This document shows, one piece after another, positions 1 through 7,704 of a DNA stretch of 64,000 bases. Made by a program: the position numbers and the translations under genes. Below the pieces are notes generated by a model. The model saw only the letters and a list, made by a program, of their open reading frames with translations. It did no database searches and was not told the origin of the DNA. Positions within the stretch are counted from its first letter, which is position 1; every line of letters starts with the position of its first letter. Source of the stretch: Nonlabens antarcticus (GTDB lineage Bacteria; Bacteroidota; Bacteroidia; Flavobacteriales; Flavobacteriaceae). Where the stretch lies: NCBI RefSeq assembly GCF_015356755.1, contig NZ_JADFCO010000064.1, positions 186,001 through 250,000 of the forward strand. Direction: 5' to 3'.

Positions 1-9
1 ATTAATTAA

Positions 10-1290
10 ATGGCAAAGGACAACATTAGTTTAAGAGGTGCGATCGCGATAGGAATAGGTGGAATGGTAGGTGGAGGGATTTTCGCTGTTTTAGGACTTG
101 CGATTTCCTTAGCTCGTGGTGCTACTCCAGTTGCATTCCTTGTTGCTGGATTTATAGCTTTGGTAACCGCCTATAGTTATTCAAAATTATCCATCGCTTT
201 CCCAGATAGCGGTGGTACGGTTCGGTTTATCAATGAAGGTTTCGGTAGAAATATCTTCAGTGGAGGTTTAAATAATTTGTTGTGGATCAGCTATATTATT
301 ATGCTGGCCTTGTATGCCAGTGCATTTGGATCCTACGCTCCTAATCTTTATTCTATCACAGGTGATCCTAAAACCGACTCACATATTTACATTACTGCGG
401 TAATCCTCATAGGTACGCTCATTAATTACTTTAGTGCTGCACTGGTCAGTCGTATTGAGAGTTATGCGGTTATAGTCAAGCTGGTAATATTGATAGGTTT
501 CATAGGAGTTGGAATTTATGGATTGACTTCCAGTGAACAATTTTCCCAGCTTAATCCGCAAAATTGGGAGGGTACTTTTCAGATAATTACAGGGGGAATG
601 GTAATTTTTGTGGCTTATGAAGGTTTTGAACTTATTGCAAATGCTGTTTCTGGACTCAAGGATCCTGAGAAAAATATTCCACGAGCTTATTTTATTTCAG
701 TGGGATTTGTAGTGTTTTTATACATTGTAATTGCAATTATTGCTGTAGGATCGCTATCCTTTGACGCGATACAAGAGGCTAAGGATTACGTGCTTTCTGA
801 GGTCGCAAAACCTAGCTTAGGTCAGACAGGTTTTACTATTATGACTATTGCTGCGCTTATCTCTACGTTTTCTGCGATTAACGCCACACTTTATGGAGGA
901 ACAAGAGTGAATTACACCGTCGCTGAAGACGACGAGTTGCCTAAAGAGTTTACCGCACAGTTATGGAACCATCCTGTAGGACTAGCCATTATATCCGTTG
1001 CTACTTTATTACTTGCAAACCTTGCTCAGTTAGAAAGTATTTCTACCTCTGGAAGTGCGGGTTTTTTGCTCTTGTTTGCAGTGGTGAATTATTCAGCATA
1101 CAAGAATAGGGAAAGAATTAAGGCCCGCAGTTGGTTCCCGCTTTTTGGAACGTTTTTATGTTCCACTGCCTTTGTGGTGCTTATTGTACAACAGACCAGC
1201 AGTAATCTTACTGGAGTTATTATCATAGGTAGCGTGATAATTGCTTGCTTCTTGATGGAGTATGTTTACAAAACAGTCCGTAAAAATTAA
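10..1290 (+). CDS. APC family amino acid permease
   Basis: Inner-membrane secondary transporter of the amino acid-polyamine-organocation superfamily, probably moving an amino acid or related organic cation; the substrate cannot be read from the sequence. The 426 residues and roughly twelve hydrophobic stretches fit the family. The glycine-rich first helix (GGMVGGGIFAVLG, residues 17-29) corresponds to the broken substrate-binding helix of the fold, and a second typical stretch (FVAYEGFELIANAV) lies at about 200-213. The start is the first ATG in frame, only nine bases into the window, so an upstream extension or operon partner cannot be excluded. A 307-base non-coding stretch follows, so it does not appear co-transcribed with the MscS gene. 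Confidence 0.9.
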   Translation: MAKDNISLRGAIAIGIGGMVGGGIFAVLGLAISLARGATPVAFLVAGFIALVTAYSYSKLSIAFPDSGGTVRFINEGFGRNIFSGGLNNLLWISYIIMLALYASAFGSYAPNLYSITGDPKTDSHIYITAVILIGTLINYFSAALVSRIESYAVIVKLVILIGFIGVGIYGLTSSEQFSQLNPQNWEGTFQIITGGMVIFVAYEGFELIANAVSGLKDPEKNIPRAYFISVGFVVFLYIVIAIIAVGSLSFDAIQEAKDYVLSEVAKPSLGQTGFTIMTIAALISTFSAINATLYGGTRVNYTVAEDDELPKEFTAQLWNHPVGLAIISVATLLLANLAQLESISTSGSAGFLLLFAVVNYSAYKNRERIKARSWFPLFGTFLCSTAFVVLIVQQTSSNLTGVIIIGSVIIACFLMEYVYKTVRKN

Positions 1291-1597
1291 ATCTATTGAG
1301 TCATCTGCTTTAAAAAAAAATGGACACAAGAGCCTGCAAAGCTGATTTTTTAATTACAGGTGATTCAAGGTTGTAAACCCACATAATCTTCTTGTGATTT
1401 GGCTTCAAAGGTTGGCGTTATAACTTCACATTCCATGAAGTCCATTATTTAATATTTCTGGTGTCTTTCAATTTATATTCAATACGGTATTGGCTTCGAA
1501 GACTATTTTAAAGTTTGCCATCGAGAGTCCTAATATTTCCAGTATGCTAAAAATGATTCTTCAATGAATCTTTATATTTGAAACTCACACCTTTCTT
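1291..1597. other. intergenic stretch, nothing identified
   Basis: This AT-rich stretch lies between the permease and the MscS channel. I see no RNA gene, clear terminator or repeat in it; it presumably carries the MscS promoter. Confidence 0.5.
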
Positions 1598-3337
1598 ATG
1601 TTTAAAAACTATATCGTTCTACTTGTTTTTTTGGGGCTTTACTTTCCATCGTTTGCCCAAGAACCAGCTGATAGTTTAAAGAACAAAGCAAATGATCCTC
1701 CTTCTGAGGAATCCGTAGTGGAAGATGATGCTACTTATGGTAGCAATCCTATTCTCGAGTACAACGAGTCTTATTATATACTTTCTAAAATAAATGAAAA
1801 TTTAGGACTCCCGCCTAATAGGTTCAATCTGCGAACGCCACAAGCAGCTCTTGAAGAGTTTATCTACTCCAGCCGTGATGGTAATTTTGAAGACGCCAGC
1901 TATGCGCTTAACCTTAATAGAATGCCTAGCAACCTAACAAGGGAAGAAGCCACGATCCTTGCGGAAAAGCTGTTTTTTGTTATCAATCAGCGTGTCACGA
2001 TTGAATGGGGAAGTATTCCTGATAGACCAGATGGTCAAACTGATATTCAGACTGCAACAAACAAGGCAATTGCGGGTAAACCCAGACGTAGCGTCTTTTT
2101 CGGCGAGATCAATTTGAATGGAAGAGATATTGTATTGCGGTTACACCGCATCAAGCATAAAGACTATGGCGCTTTCTGGATGATTAGTGCAGACACCGTA
2201 GAAAATATAGAAGAACTGTATCTCGCATATGGACCACGCAAGTTAGATTTAATGATGCCAGACTGGGCAAAATTTGACTTTATGGGAGTTCCTGTTTGGA
2301 AGTTGATAGGGACTTTGATACTAGTAGCGCTCGCATTTTTACTTGGTAAGTTAGTAGCTGTAGTAATTCGCAAATTTCTGAAAAAATCGAACTTTCCATG
2401 GTTGCGAGTTGTACGTAACACTCTTGCAAAACCTACAGGGTTTGCAGCTGCAATATTGTTTTTTTACGTCACATTAAACTCACTTATCAGTTTCAGCGGG
2501 ACGTTTGCGAGCTGGTTGTATTCCTTTCTACTAATTACGGTAATTTGTTCTATCACCTATTTAATTATGAAGTTCATTGATAGCTTCATGATTTATGTGG
2601 CAGAAAATCGAATAGGAGATACAAATTTAGAAGAAAATAGTGGCGCTAGACAAATGCTTACCTACGTTTCAGTCGCTAGGCGAGTGATTACTTTTATCAT
2701 AATTATAATAGGATTCTTTGTCATTGTTGGTCAGTTTCGTTCTTTAGAAAAACTTGGAGTTTCTCTATTAGCTTCGGCTGGAGTTTTAACGGTAGTTCTG
2801 GGAGTTGCCGCTCAAAGTACCTTAGGCAATATCATTGCAGGTATTCAGATTGCTTTAACTAGTCCTGCTAAAATAGGGGATACTATATTTATAGAAGACG
2901 ACTGGTGTTATGTTGAAGATATACGATTTACATTTATGGTAGCTCGTACCTGGGATGAGCGCAGACTCGTGATACCATTAAAAAATATCATAACAAATAC
3001 ATTTGAAAATTGGTCGATGACCAGTCCACGTCAGGTGCGGCCTATTATTATTCATGCAGATTATAGGATCAACGTAGAAGATGTGCGTAAAAAATATGAT
3101 GAATTACTTCGAGCAAATGATAAATGGGATGAAGAGTTAGAACCTGTTTTACAAGTAACTGATGCAGATAAAGATACCATACAGATTAGGGCTCTTTGTT
3201 CTGGAAAAGATGCCAGCACTACTTGGGATTTACACTGCGAGTTAAGAGAACAACTCATCGATTATGTCGCGCAATTAGAAGATGGATTATACTTGAACAG
3301 GACAAGGGTGGAAATGAAAAGACCTCCTAATTCTTAA
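1598..3337 (+). CDS. MscS family mechanosensitive ion channel
   Basis: Inner-membrane tension-gated channel that releases solutes under hypo-osmotic shock. It begins with a signal peptide (about residues 1-20, ending SFAQ), followed by a soluble region to about 230 and several transmembrane helices at about 232-380. The pore-lining helix has the Ala/Gly-rich MscS signature (LLASAGVLTVVLGVAAQSTL, about 388-407), followed by the beta domain (PAKIGDTIFIEDDW, from about 422) and the FENWSM-type end. At 579 residues it is longer than the 286-residue E. coli MscS because of the N-terminal extension, which is common in Bacteroidota. It appears to be transcribed alone. The periplasmic N-terminal region is unassigned. 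Confidence 0.9.
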   Translation: MFKNYIVLLVFLGLYFPSFAQEPADSLKNKANDPPSEESVVEDDATYGSNPILEYNESYYILSKINENLGLPPNRFNLRTPQAALEEFIYSSRDGNFEDASYALNLNRMPSNLTREEATILAEKLFFVINQRVTIEWGSIPDRPDGQTDIQTATNKAIAGKPRRSVFFGEINLNGRDIVLRLHRIKHKDYGAFWMISADTVENIEELYLAYGPRKLDLMMPDWAKFDFMGVPVWKLIGTLILVALAFLLGKLVAVVIRKFLKKSNFPWLRVVRNTLAKPTGFAAAILFFYVTLNSLISFSGTFASWLYSFLLITVICSITYLIMKFIDSFMIYVAENRIGDTNLEENSGARQMLTYVSVARRVITFIIIIIGFFVIVGQFRSLEKLGVSLLASAGVLTVVLGVAAQSTLGNIIAGIQIALTSPAKIGDTIFIEDDWCYVEDIRFTFMVARTWDERRLVIPLKNIITNTFENWSMTSPRQVRPIIIHADYRINVEDVRKKYDELLRANDKWDEELEPVLQVTDADKDTIQIRALCSGKDASTTWDLHCELREQLIDYVAQLEDGLYLNRTRVEMKRPPNS

Positions 3338-3463
3338 AGGCGGCATGGTTTATCTATGACATGCTCAAGACGAACTGCAGCTTATAAATAGATTGAATAA
3401 TAATATATCGAGGAACTTAAAACAGAGTCAGAAATTGATGTGGATTTTAATTTTTAGGGAGTT

Positions 3464-3479
3464 CGCTTCCGCGAAATCA
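3464..3479. repeat. degenerate copy of the CGCTTTCGCGAAAGCG palindrome
   Basis: Intergenic copy just beyond the 3' end of the Fnr-like gene, reading CGCTTCCGCGAAATCA. It is the most degraded copy in the window. Confidence 0.55.
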
Positions 3480-3484
3480 AAAAA

Positions 3485-4207
3485 TTAAGAATGACCTTGT
3501 ATCAATTGATTCAGTAATTTATTATCGATGATTTTTATGCGTTTTCCTGATGTTATAATCAAACCTTCTTTCCTGAAGTTTGTCAGCGTACGTATGAGAA
3601 GTTCTGTCGCTGTACCTACAACATCAGCGATATCAGATCTTGAAAGTTGCAAATACAAATAGCCATCCTCATCTGTTCCAAAATTGGTGTGAAGATAAAT
3701 AAGCACCTCAGCTAATCGTTGACGAACTGTTTTCTGTGCCATGTTGACAATCGTATCATCTGCGATTTTGAGTTCGCTAGCCATGTGTTTAAGAACAGCA
3801 TTAGTAAAAGCAGGGTTATCATGTAAACTATTTTCGATATGGCTTTTAGGAATAAAACAAACCTCCATGTCTTCTAGAGCAGTAGCGCTTAAGTTTGTTT
3901 GCTCAGAAGTTATCACAGATCGCTGACCTAAGATTTCACCTTTAGTAGCCAGTTTTACAATCTGTTCTTTGCCGTTGTCGCTAATTTTAGAAAGTTTTGA
4001 AATTCCATTACGCACACAAAAAACACCTGCAAGACGATCCCCTTCCTTAAAAAGCGGTTCTCCTTTTTTAAATTGTCTGGTTTCCTTACTGTCAGACATT
4101 GCTTTAAGCTCATCCTTTCTCAATGCTCTAAAGCTATGCATCTGTCTGATAATGCAGTTTTCACAACGATTGAGATCACGATTTTCCATATTTTCAAAGC
4201 TAGCCAT
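3485..4207 (-). CDS. Crp/Fnr family transcriptional regulator, Fnr-like
   Basis: Cytoplasmic DNA-binding regulator of 240 residues: cyclic-nucleotide-type beta roll (about 40-130), dimer helix, then a winged helix-turn-helix (about 185-215). Cysteines lie at 15, 18, 64 and 117. The C18-to-C117 spacing (99) equals that between C23 and C122 of E. coli Fnr, and C15/C18 mirror C20/C23, so an oxygen-sensitive Fe-S cluster is possible, although there is no counterpart of C29 unless C64 serves. The recognition helix keeps the E-x3-R pattern that contacts the GA of TGA half-sites. Divergent from ccoI and beside the cbb3 oxidase cluster, it is the obvious candidate to bind the TGACNNNNGTCA sites at 4528, 7435 and 16716. 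Confidence 0.85.
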   Translation of the reverse strand: MASFENMENRDLNRCENCIIRQMHSFRALRKDELKAMSDSKETRQFKKGEPLFKEGDRLAGVFCVRNGISKLSKISDNGKEQIVKLATKGEILGQRSVITSEQTNLSATALEDMEVCFIPKSHIENSLHDNPAFTNAVLKHMASELKIADDTIVNMAQKTVRQRLAEVLIYLHTNFGTDEDGYLYLQLSRSDIADVVGTATELLIRTLTNFRKEGLIITSGKRIKIIDNKLLNQLIQGHS

Positions 4208-4231
4208 AATTAATGGAACGGCTCACAAGTG

Positions 4232-4456
4232 TTAAGGCATGGTTTTCATAGAATGATCTTCATAAAAATCTGCGAAAGTCTTGTCAGTATGGTAATCATC
4301 TTTAAGAACTCTAATTACCGTGTAAACCAGAAGTGCTTGTCCAGCACAACTCGCATAGAATACCCAGCTGAATGGAAAATTCATAGCTGAGAAAATGACG
4401 ACGGTCAATAAAACTAAAGTCGTTATCGCTAATAAAGTGAGGGCAGAAAGTTTCAT
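4232..4456 (-). CDS. small two-helix membrane protein upstream of the Fnr-like gene
   Basis: Protein of 74 residues with two hydrophobic helices (about 5-25 and 31-50) and a charged, His/Asp-rich tail (about 52-70, with KDDYHTDKTFADFYEDH). I do not recognise a named family. It lies 24 bases upstream of the Fnr-like regulator on the same strand and is probably co-transcribed with it; its 5' end faces ccoI across a 134-base divergent promoter region. The position suggests a link to respiration or redox control, but no function can be assigned. Confidence 0.65.
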   Translation of the reverse strand: MKLSALTLLAITTLVLLTVVIFSAMNFPFSWVFYASCAGQALLVYTVIRVLKDDYHTDKTFADFYEDHSMKTMP

Positions 4457-4527
4457 AGTTTTTATTTTAAATTATAGATATAATTCCACAATACGTGCCA
4501 ACAGATTCCTAATTGTTTTGGTGCAAC

Positions 4528-4539
4528 TGACATAAGTCA
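4528..4539 (+). promoter_or_regulatory. Fnr-like operator before ccoI
   Basis: TGACATAAGTCA, an inverted repeat of TGAC half-sites. Its centre (4533.5) is exactly 33 bp upstream of the centre of a -7-like box CACCTTTG (4563-4570), the geometry of a class II Crp/Fnr activation site. The surrounding 24 bases (4522-4545) match 7429-7452 with a single difference. The site ends 51 bases before the ccoI ATG. Confidence 0.7.
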
Positions 4540-4562
4540 TGTTTTGCATCAACCATTCTCAA

Positions 4563-4570
4563 CACCTTTG
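4563..4570 (+). promoter_or_regulatory. -7-like box of the ccoI promoter
   Basis: CACCTTTG resembles the Bacteroidota -7 consensus TAnnTTTG with one mismatch. It is called mainly because of its fixed 33-bp spacing from the operator, which is shared with the ccoS and hemN promoters. Confidence 0.5.
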
Positions 4571-4590
4571 TACCAGGTATAGAGTAAATT

Positions 4591-7008
4591 ATGGAAAATT
4601 GTTATCACTGTGGCGACGCTTGCCGAGATACAACTATTGTGCGGAAGGATAAATTCTTCTGTTGTCAAGGTTGTAAAATGGTTTTTGACATTCTAAATGA
4701 GAATGAGCTTACCTATTACTATGATCTAGAATCTACACCCGGGAAATCACCGCTTGAGATTGCCGGACGTTATGATTTTTTAGATAACCAACCCATCATT
4801 GATCAGCTTCTGGAATTTGATGAGCAGGATACTCAGATCGTTTCTTTTACCATTCCACATATTCACTGTAGTTCCTGCATTTGGGTATTGGAAAATTTAA
4901 ATAAAATTAATCCTGCTATCAAAACTGCGCAGGTCAATTTTCCAGAAAAATCTATTCGCATTACCTACAATTCTTCTGAGGTACAGTTGAAGGAATTAGT
5001 TCTATTGCTTTGTAGGCTAGGATATGAGCCTAATATTTCATTAGAAGATTTTAATAAGAAAGAGAAAAAAATTGACAGGAGCCTAATTTACAAACTAGGC
5101 ATTGCGGGTTTTGCCTTTGGTAACATTATGTTTCTATCGTTTCCGGAATATTTTGAGGTCGATGAATTCTGGCTGCATCAATTTAAAAATATGTTCCGCT
5201 GGTTGATGTTTGCTTTTTCTCTACCGGTGGTTTTTTACTCTGGCCGTGGCTATTTTGAGTCGGCATATAAGGGGTTGAGGTCTGGAATTTTGAATATTGA
5301 TGTTCCCATTGCGATAGGTATTGCGGTTTTATTTTTAAGATCGACACTAGATATAATCATGGACTGGGGAACTGGTTTTTTTGACAGCCTCGCAGGATTG
5401 GTTTTCTTTTTATTGTTGGGTAAATTCTTCCAGCAAAAAACCTATGCATTTCTTTCGTTTGAGCGGGATTATAAATCCTACTTCCCAATCGCTGTGACCC
5501 AATTGATGCAGGAAGAAGATGGTGAGTCCGCTTTCGCGAAAGCGAAAAATCTTTCCACCCATGAACAACAAACCCCAGTTTACGAGTTAAAACCGGGACA
5601 TAGGATTTTGATACGTAACAATGAATTAATCCCAACCGATGGGATTTTAAAAGAAGGAACGGCGCTGATAGATTACAGTTTTGTAACGGGAGAAGCAGTG
5701 CCGGTCAGCAAAGTTTTAGGCGATAAAATCTATGCTGGCGGACGGCAACAGGCCGGTGTGATTGAAATGGAAGTTACTAAGGCTGTGGAACAAAGTTACT
5801 TGACACAATTGTGGAATAATGAAGTATTCAGCAAGAATAAGGCAACCACTTTTGAAAATTTAACGGACCAGATAAGCCGCCGTTTCACGATAGGAATTTT
5901 AAGTATTGCCGTGGTGGCGACCATCATCTGGTTGTTTACAAATCCGTTTACCGCATTCAATGTATTTACCGCAGTTTTAATTGTAGCCTGCCCTTGCGCC
6001 ATTGCTCTTGCGGCTCCATTTACTTTAGGGAACATGTTGCGCATTTTCGGAAAACATAAGCTCTATCTCAAGGAAAGTAGTGTGCTGGAACAAATGTCTC
6101 ATATTGATACTGTAGTGTTTGATAAAACGGGAACTCTTACCACGCATCGCCAGAATCTTATCAGTTATGAGGGGATTAATTTAACTGATGAGGAGCAAAC
6201 CGTTCTTACTAGTACCCTTAGAGCCTCAAACCATCCTTTAAGCCGTGCATTATATGACATGTTGCAGGATCAGGGTATTTGTACGCTTGATGAATTTGAC
6301 GAGCACACCGGTTCAGGAATTACAGGATCTCGAGGTAAGATCTCTGTAAAAATAGGCAGTCCAACGTTTGTGGGAAATCAAGCTCAAATGAATCCTAGTA
6401 CCAATACTCAAGTGCATATTAGTTCCAATGATCAATATAAAGGATGCTACATTTTTTATAATAATTATCGCGATGGAATGCAGCAGTTGTTTTCCAACCT
6501 AAACAGAACAGTGCAACTGGTAATTCTTTCAGGTGATAATAATGGCGAAGAAGCATTTTTAAAAACACAGTTGCCAGCAAATGCTATTTTGAAATTTAAT
6601 CAGAAACCAGACGATAAGCTACAGTTCATAAACCGTTTACAGCAAGAAGGTAAAAAAGTCATGATGGTAGGTGATGGTTTGAACGATGCCGGTGCGCTTG
6701 CACAAAGTAATGTGGGTATTGCAGTATCTGAAGATGTAAATGTGTTCTCACCCGCTTGCGACGGGATCATTGATGCTAGTAAATTAATGGATTTAGCACT
6801 GTTTATGAATCTATCACGCAGATCTATCCGCATAATTAAATATGCTTTTGTTTTCTCACTTTTTTACAATCTGATAGGTCTTGCATTTGCCGTTACAGGT
6901 AATCTAGCACCAGTTGTTGCTGCTATTTTAATGCCGCTCAGTTCTATAAGCATAGTAGTATTTACCACAATTAGCACCTACTTGATAGGTAGAAAAATAA
7001 CTCCTTAA
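4591..7008 (+). CDS. ccoI: heavy-metal (copper) P-type ATPase, CcoI/FixI type
   Basis: Inner-membrane P1B ATPase of 805 residues that supplies copper for cbb3 oxidase assembly. The order is a Cys-rich N-terminal metal-binding domain (CYHCGDAC at 4-11, CCQGC at about 28-32), an HMA-like domain with HIHCSSCIWVL (about 90-100), membrane helices, the CPCAIALAAP ion-binding helix (about 467-476), the phosphorylation motif DKTGTLT (about 511) and the hinge motif GDGLNDA (about 694). CPC indicates Cu(I) or another soft metal. It heads the cco cluster, with an Fnr-like operator upstream. A perfect copy of the 16-bp palindrome (5529-5544) encodes AFAKA in the cytoplasmic region before the actuator domain. 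Confidence 0.93.
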   Translation: MENCYHCGDACRDTTIVRKDKFFCCQGCKMVFDILNENELTYYYDLESTPGKSPLEIAGRYDFLDNQPIIDQLLEFDEQDTQIVSFTIPHIHCSSCIWVLENLNKINPAIKTAQVNFPEKSIRITYNSSEVQLKELVLLLCRLGYEPNISLEDFNKKEKKIDRSLIYKLGIAGFAFGNIMFLSFPEYFEVDEFWLHQFKNMFRWLMFAFSLPVVFYSGRGYFESAYKGLRSGILNIDVPIAIGIAVLFLRSTLDIIMDWGTGFFDSLAGLVFFLLLGKFFQQKTYAFLSFERDYKSYFPIAVTQLMQEEDGESAFAKAKNLSTHEQQTPVYELKPGHRILIRNNELIPTDGILKEGTALIDYSFVTGEAVPVSKVLGDKIYAGGRQQAGVIEMEVTKAVEQSYLTQLWNNEVFSKNKATTFENLTDQISRRFTIGILSIAVVATIIWLFTNPFTAFNVFTAVLIVACPCAIALAAPFTLGNMLRIFGKHKLYLKESSVLEQMSHIDTVVFDKTGTLTTHRQNLISYEGINLTDEEQTVLTSTLRASNHPLSRALYDMLQDQGICTLDEFDEHTGSGITGSRGKISVKIGSPTFVGNQAQMNPSTNTQVHISSNDQYKGCYIFYNNYRDGMQQLFSNLNRTVQLVILSGDNNGEEAFLKTQLPANAILKFNQKPDDKLQFINRLQQEGKKVMMVGDGLNDAGALAQSNVGIAVSEDVNVFSPACDGIIDASKLMDLALFMNLSRRSIRIIKYAFVFSLFYNLIGLAFAVTGNLAPVVAAILMPLSSISIVVFTTISTYLIGRKITP
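5529..5544. repeat. CGCTTTCGCGAAAGCG palindrome inside ccoI
   Basis: Perfect 16-bp copy, read in the frame that gives AFAKA (ESAFAKAKN) in a presumably exposed loop of the ATPase. Confidence 0.9.
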
Positions 7009-7019
7009 ATATTTTAATC

Positions 7020-7259
7020 ATGAAGAAAGAAGTCACACAGCTCCACAGTAGATTAAAACAATTACAGTTCATGTACGATCAGAATCAGGATCAAGAATGT
7101 GAATCTATACAGCTCTATTTTAAAACAGAATATGCTCAGATAACCGCAAGGCTCAAAACCATTGAAGAACATCAATCCAGAAATAATCAGTTCCCACAAT
7201 TCCTCCTAGCTGATGTATTACAGACGGCAGGTATTCTAGGAATGTATGTAATGGTTTAA
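7020..7259 (+). CDS. small hypothetical protein downstream of ccoI
   Basis: A 79-residue product rich in Gln, Glu and Lys with heptad-like spacing over residues 1-55 (probable coiled coil) and a hydrophobic end (LLADVLQTAGILGMYVMV). It begins 11 bases after the ccoI stop in the same direction, so it would be co-transcribed. I recognise no family, and conservation in relatives would be needed to be sure it is a gene. Confidence 0.5.
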   Translation: MKKEVTQLHSRLKQLQFMYDQNQDQECESIQLYFKTEYAQITARLKTIEEHQSRNNQFPQFLLADVLQTAGILGMYVMV

Positions 7260-7386
7260 GCAATTTTAAAAGATTTAAGTAGAAAAAAAGTATGTCAAGA
7301 TGCCATGCAAATTACTTATTCAAAAGCGCTACAAATTTTATCAGACAATACAAGGCTATATCGCTAAGCTACTGATAAAGTGATCA

Positions 7387-7420
7387 ATTATCAATTTCAA
7401 TTTCAATTTCAATTTCAAAA
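7387..7420 (+). repeat. AATTTC hexanucleotide microsatellite
   Basis: About four to five tandem copies of a CAATTT hexamer lie just upstream of the Fnr-like site that precedes ccoS. Copy number could vary by slippage and would change the A/T-rich region next to the promoter. Confidence 0.7.
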
Positions 7421-7434
7421 TTACTTTCTGCAAC

Positions 7435-7446
7435 TGACAAAAGTCA
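7435..7446 (+). promoter_or_regulatory. Fnr-like operator before ccoS-ccoNOQP
   Basis: TGACAAAAGTCA, the second TGAC inverted repeat, centred at 7440.5. It is exactly 33 bp upstream of the centre of the -7-like box TAGTTTTA (7470-7477) and ends 50 bases before the ccoS ATG. Confidence 0.72.
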
Positions 7447-7469
7447 TGTTTTATGAAAGTCGTTGCGGG

Positions 7470-7477
7470 TAGTTTTA
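7470..7477 (+). promoter_or_regulatory. -7-like box of the ccoS operon
   Basis: TAGTTTTA matches TAnnTTTG at all defined positions but the last, at the same spacing from the operator as in the ccoI and hemN promoters. Confidence 0.55.
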
Positions 7478-7496
7478 CATCATAATTAAGATAGGT

Positions 7497-7694
7497 ATGA
7501 GTATCATTTATTTACTGATTACAGTGAGCGTGATCGTCGCCGTAATTTTCTTTATCGCATTTGTCTATTCCGTTAGAAGGGGCCAGTATGATGATACCTA
7601 CACCCCATCAGTGAGAATGCTTTTTGATGACGAGCTGGTAAAACCGGCTAAAAAGAATCCAGAAATCCAATCAGAAAATAATAAAATCCAGTAA
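7497..7694 (+). CDS. ccoS: cbb3-type oxidase assembly protein CcoS
   Basis: Short (65 residues) inner-membrane protein needed for cofactor insertion into cbb3 oxidase. One N-terminal helix (about 3-25) is followed by the family's short positively charged segment and acidic tail (RRGQYDD, then MLFDDELV). It starts the ccoS-NO-Q-P run, ten bases before ccoNO, and is preceded by an Fnr-like operator. Length and order are typical for Bacteroidota. Confidence 0.88.
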   Translation: MSIIYLLITVSVIVAVIFFIAFVYSVRRGQYDDTYTPSVRMLFDDELVKPAKKNPEIQSENNKIQ

Positions 7695-7704
7695 CCCATT
7701 TCTT

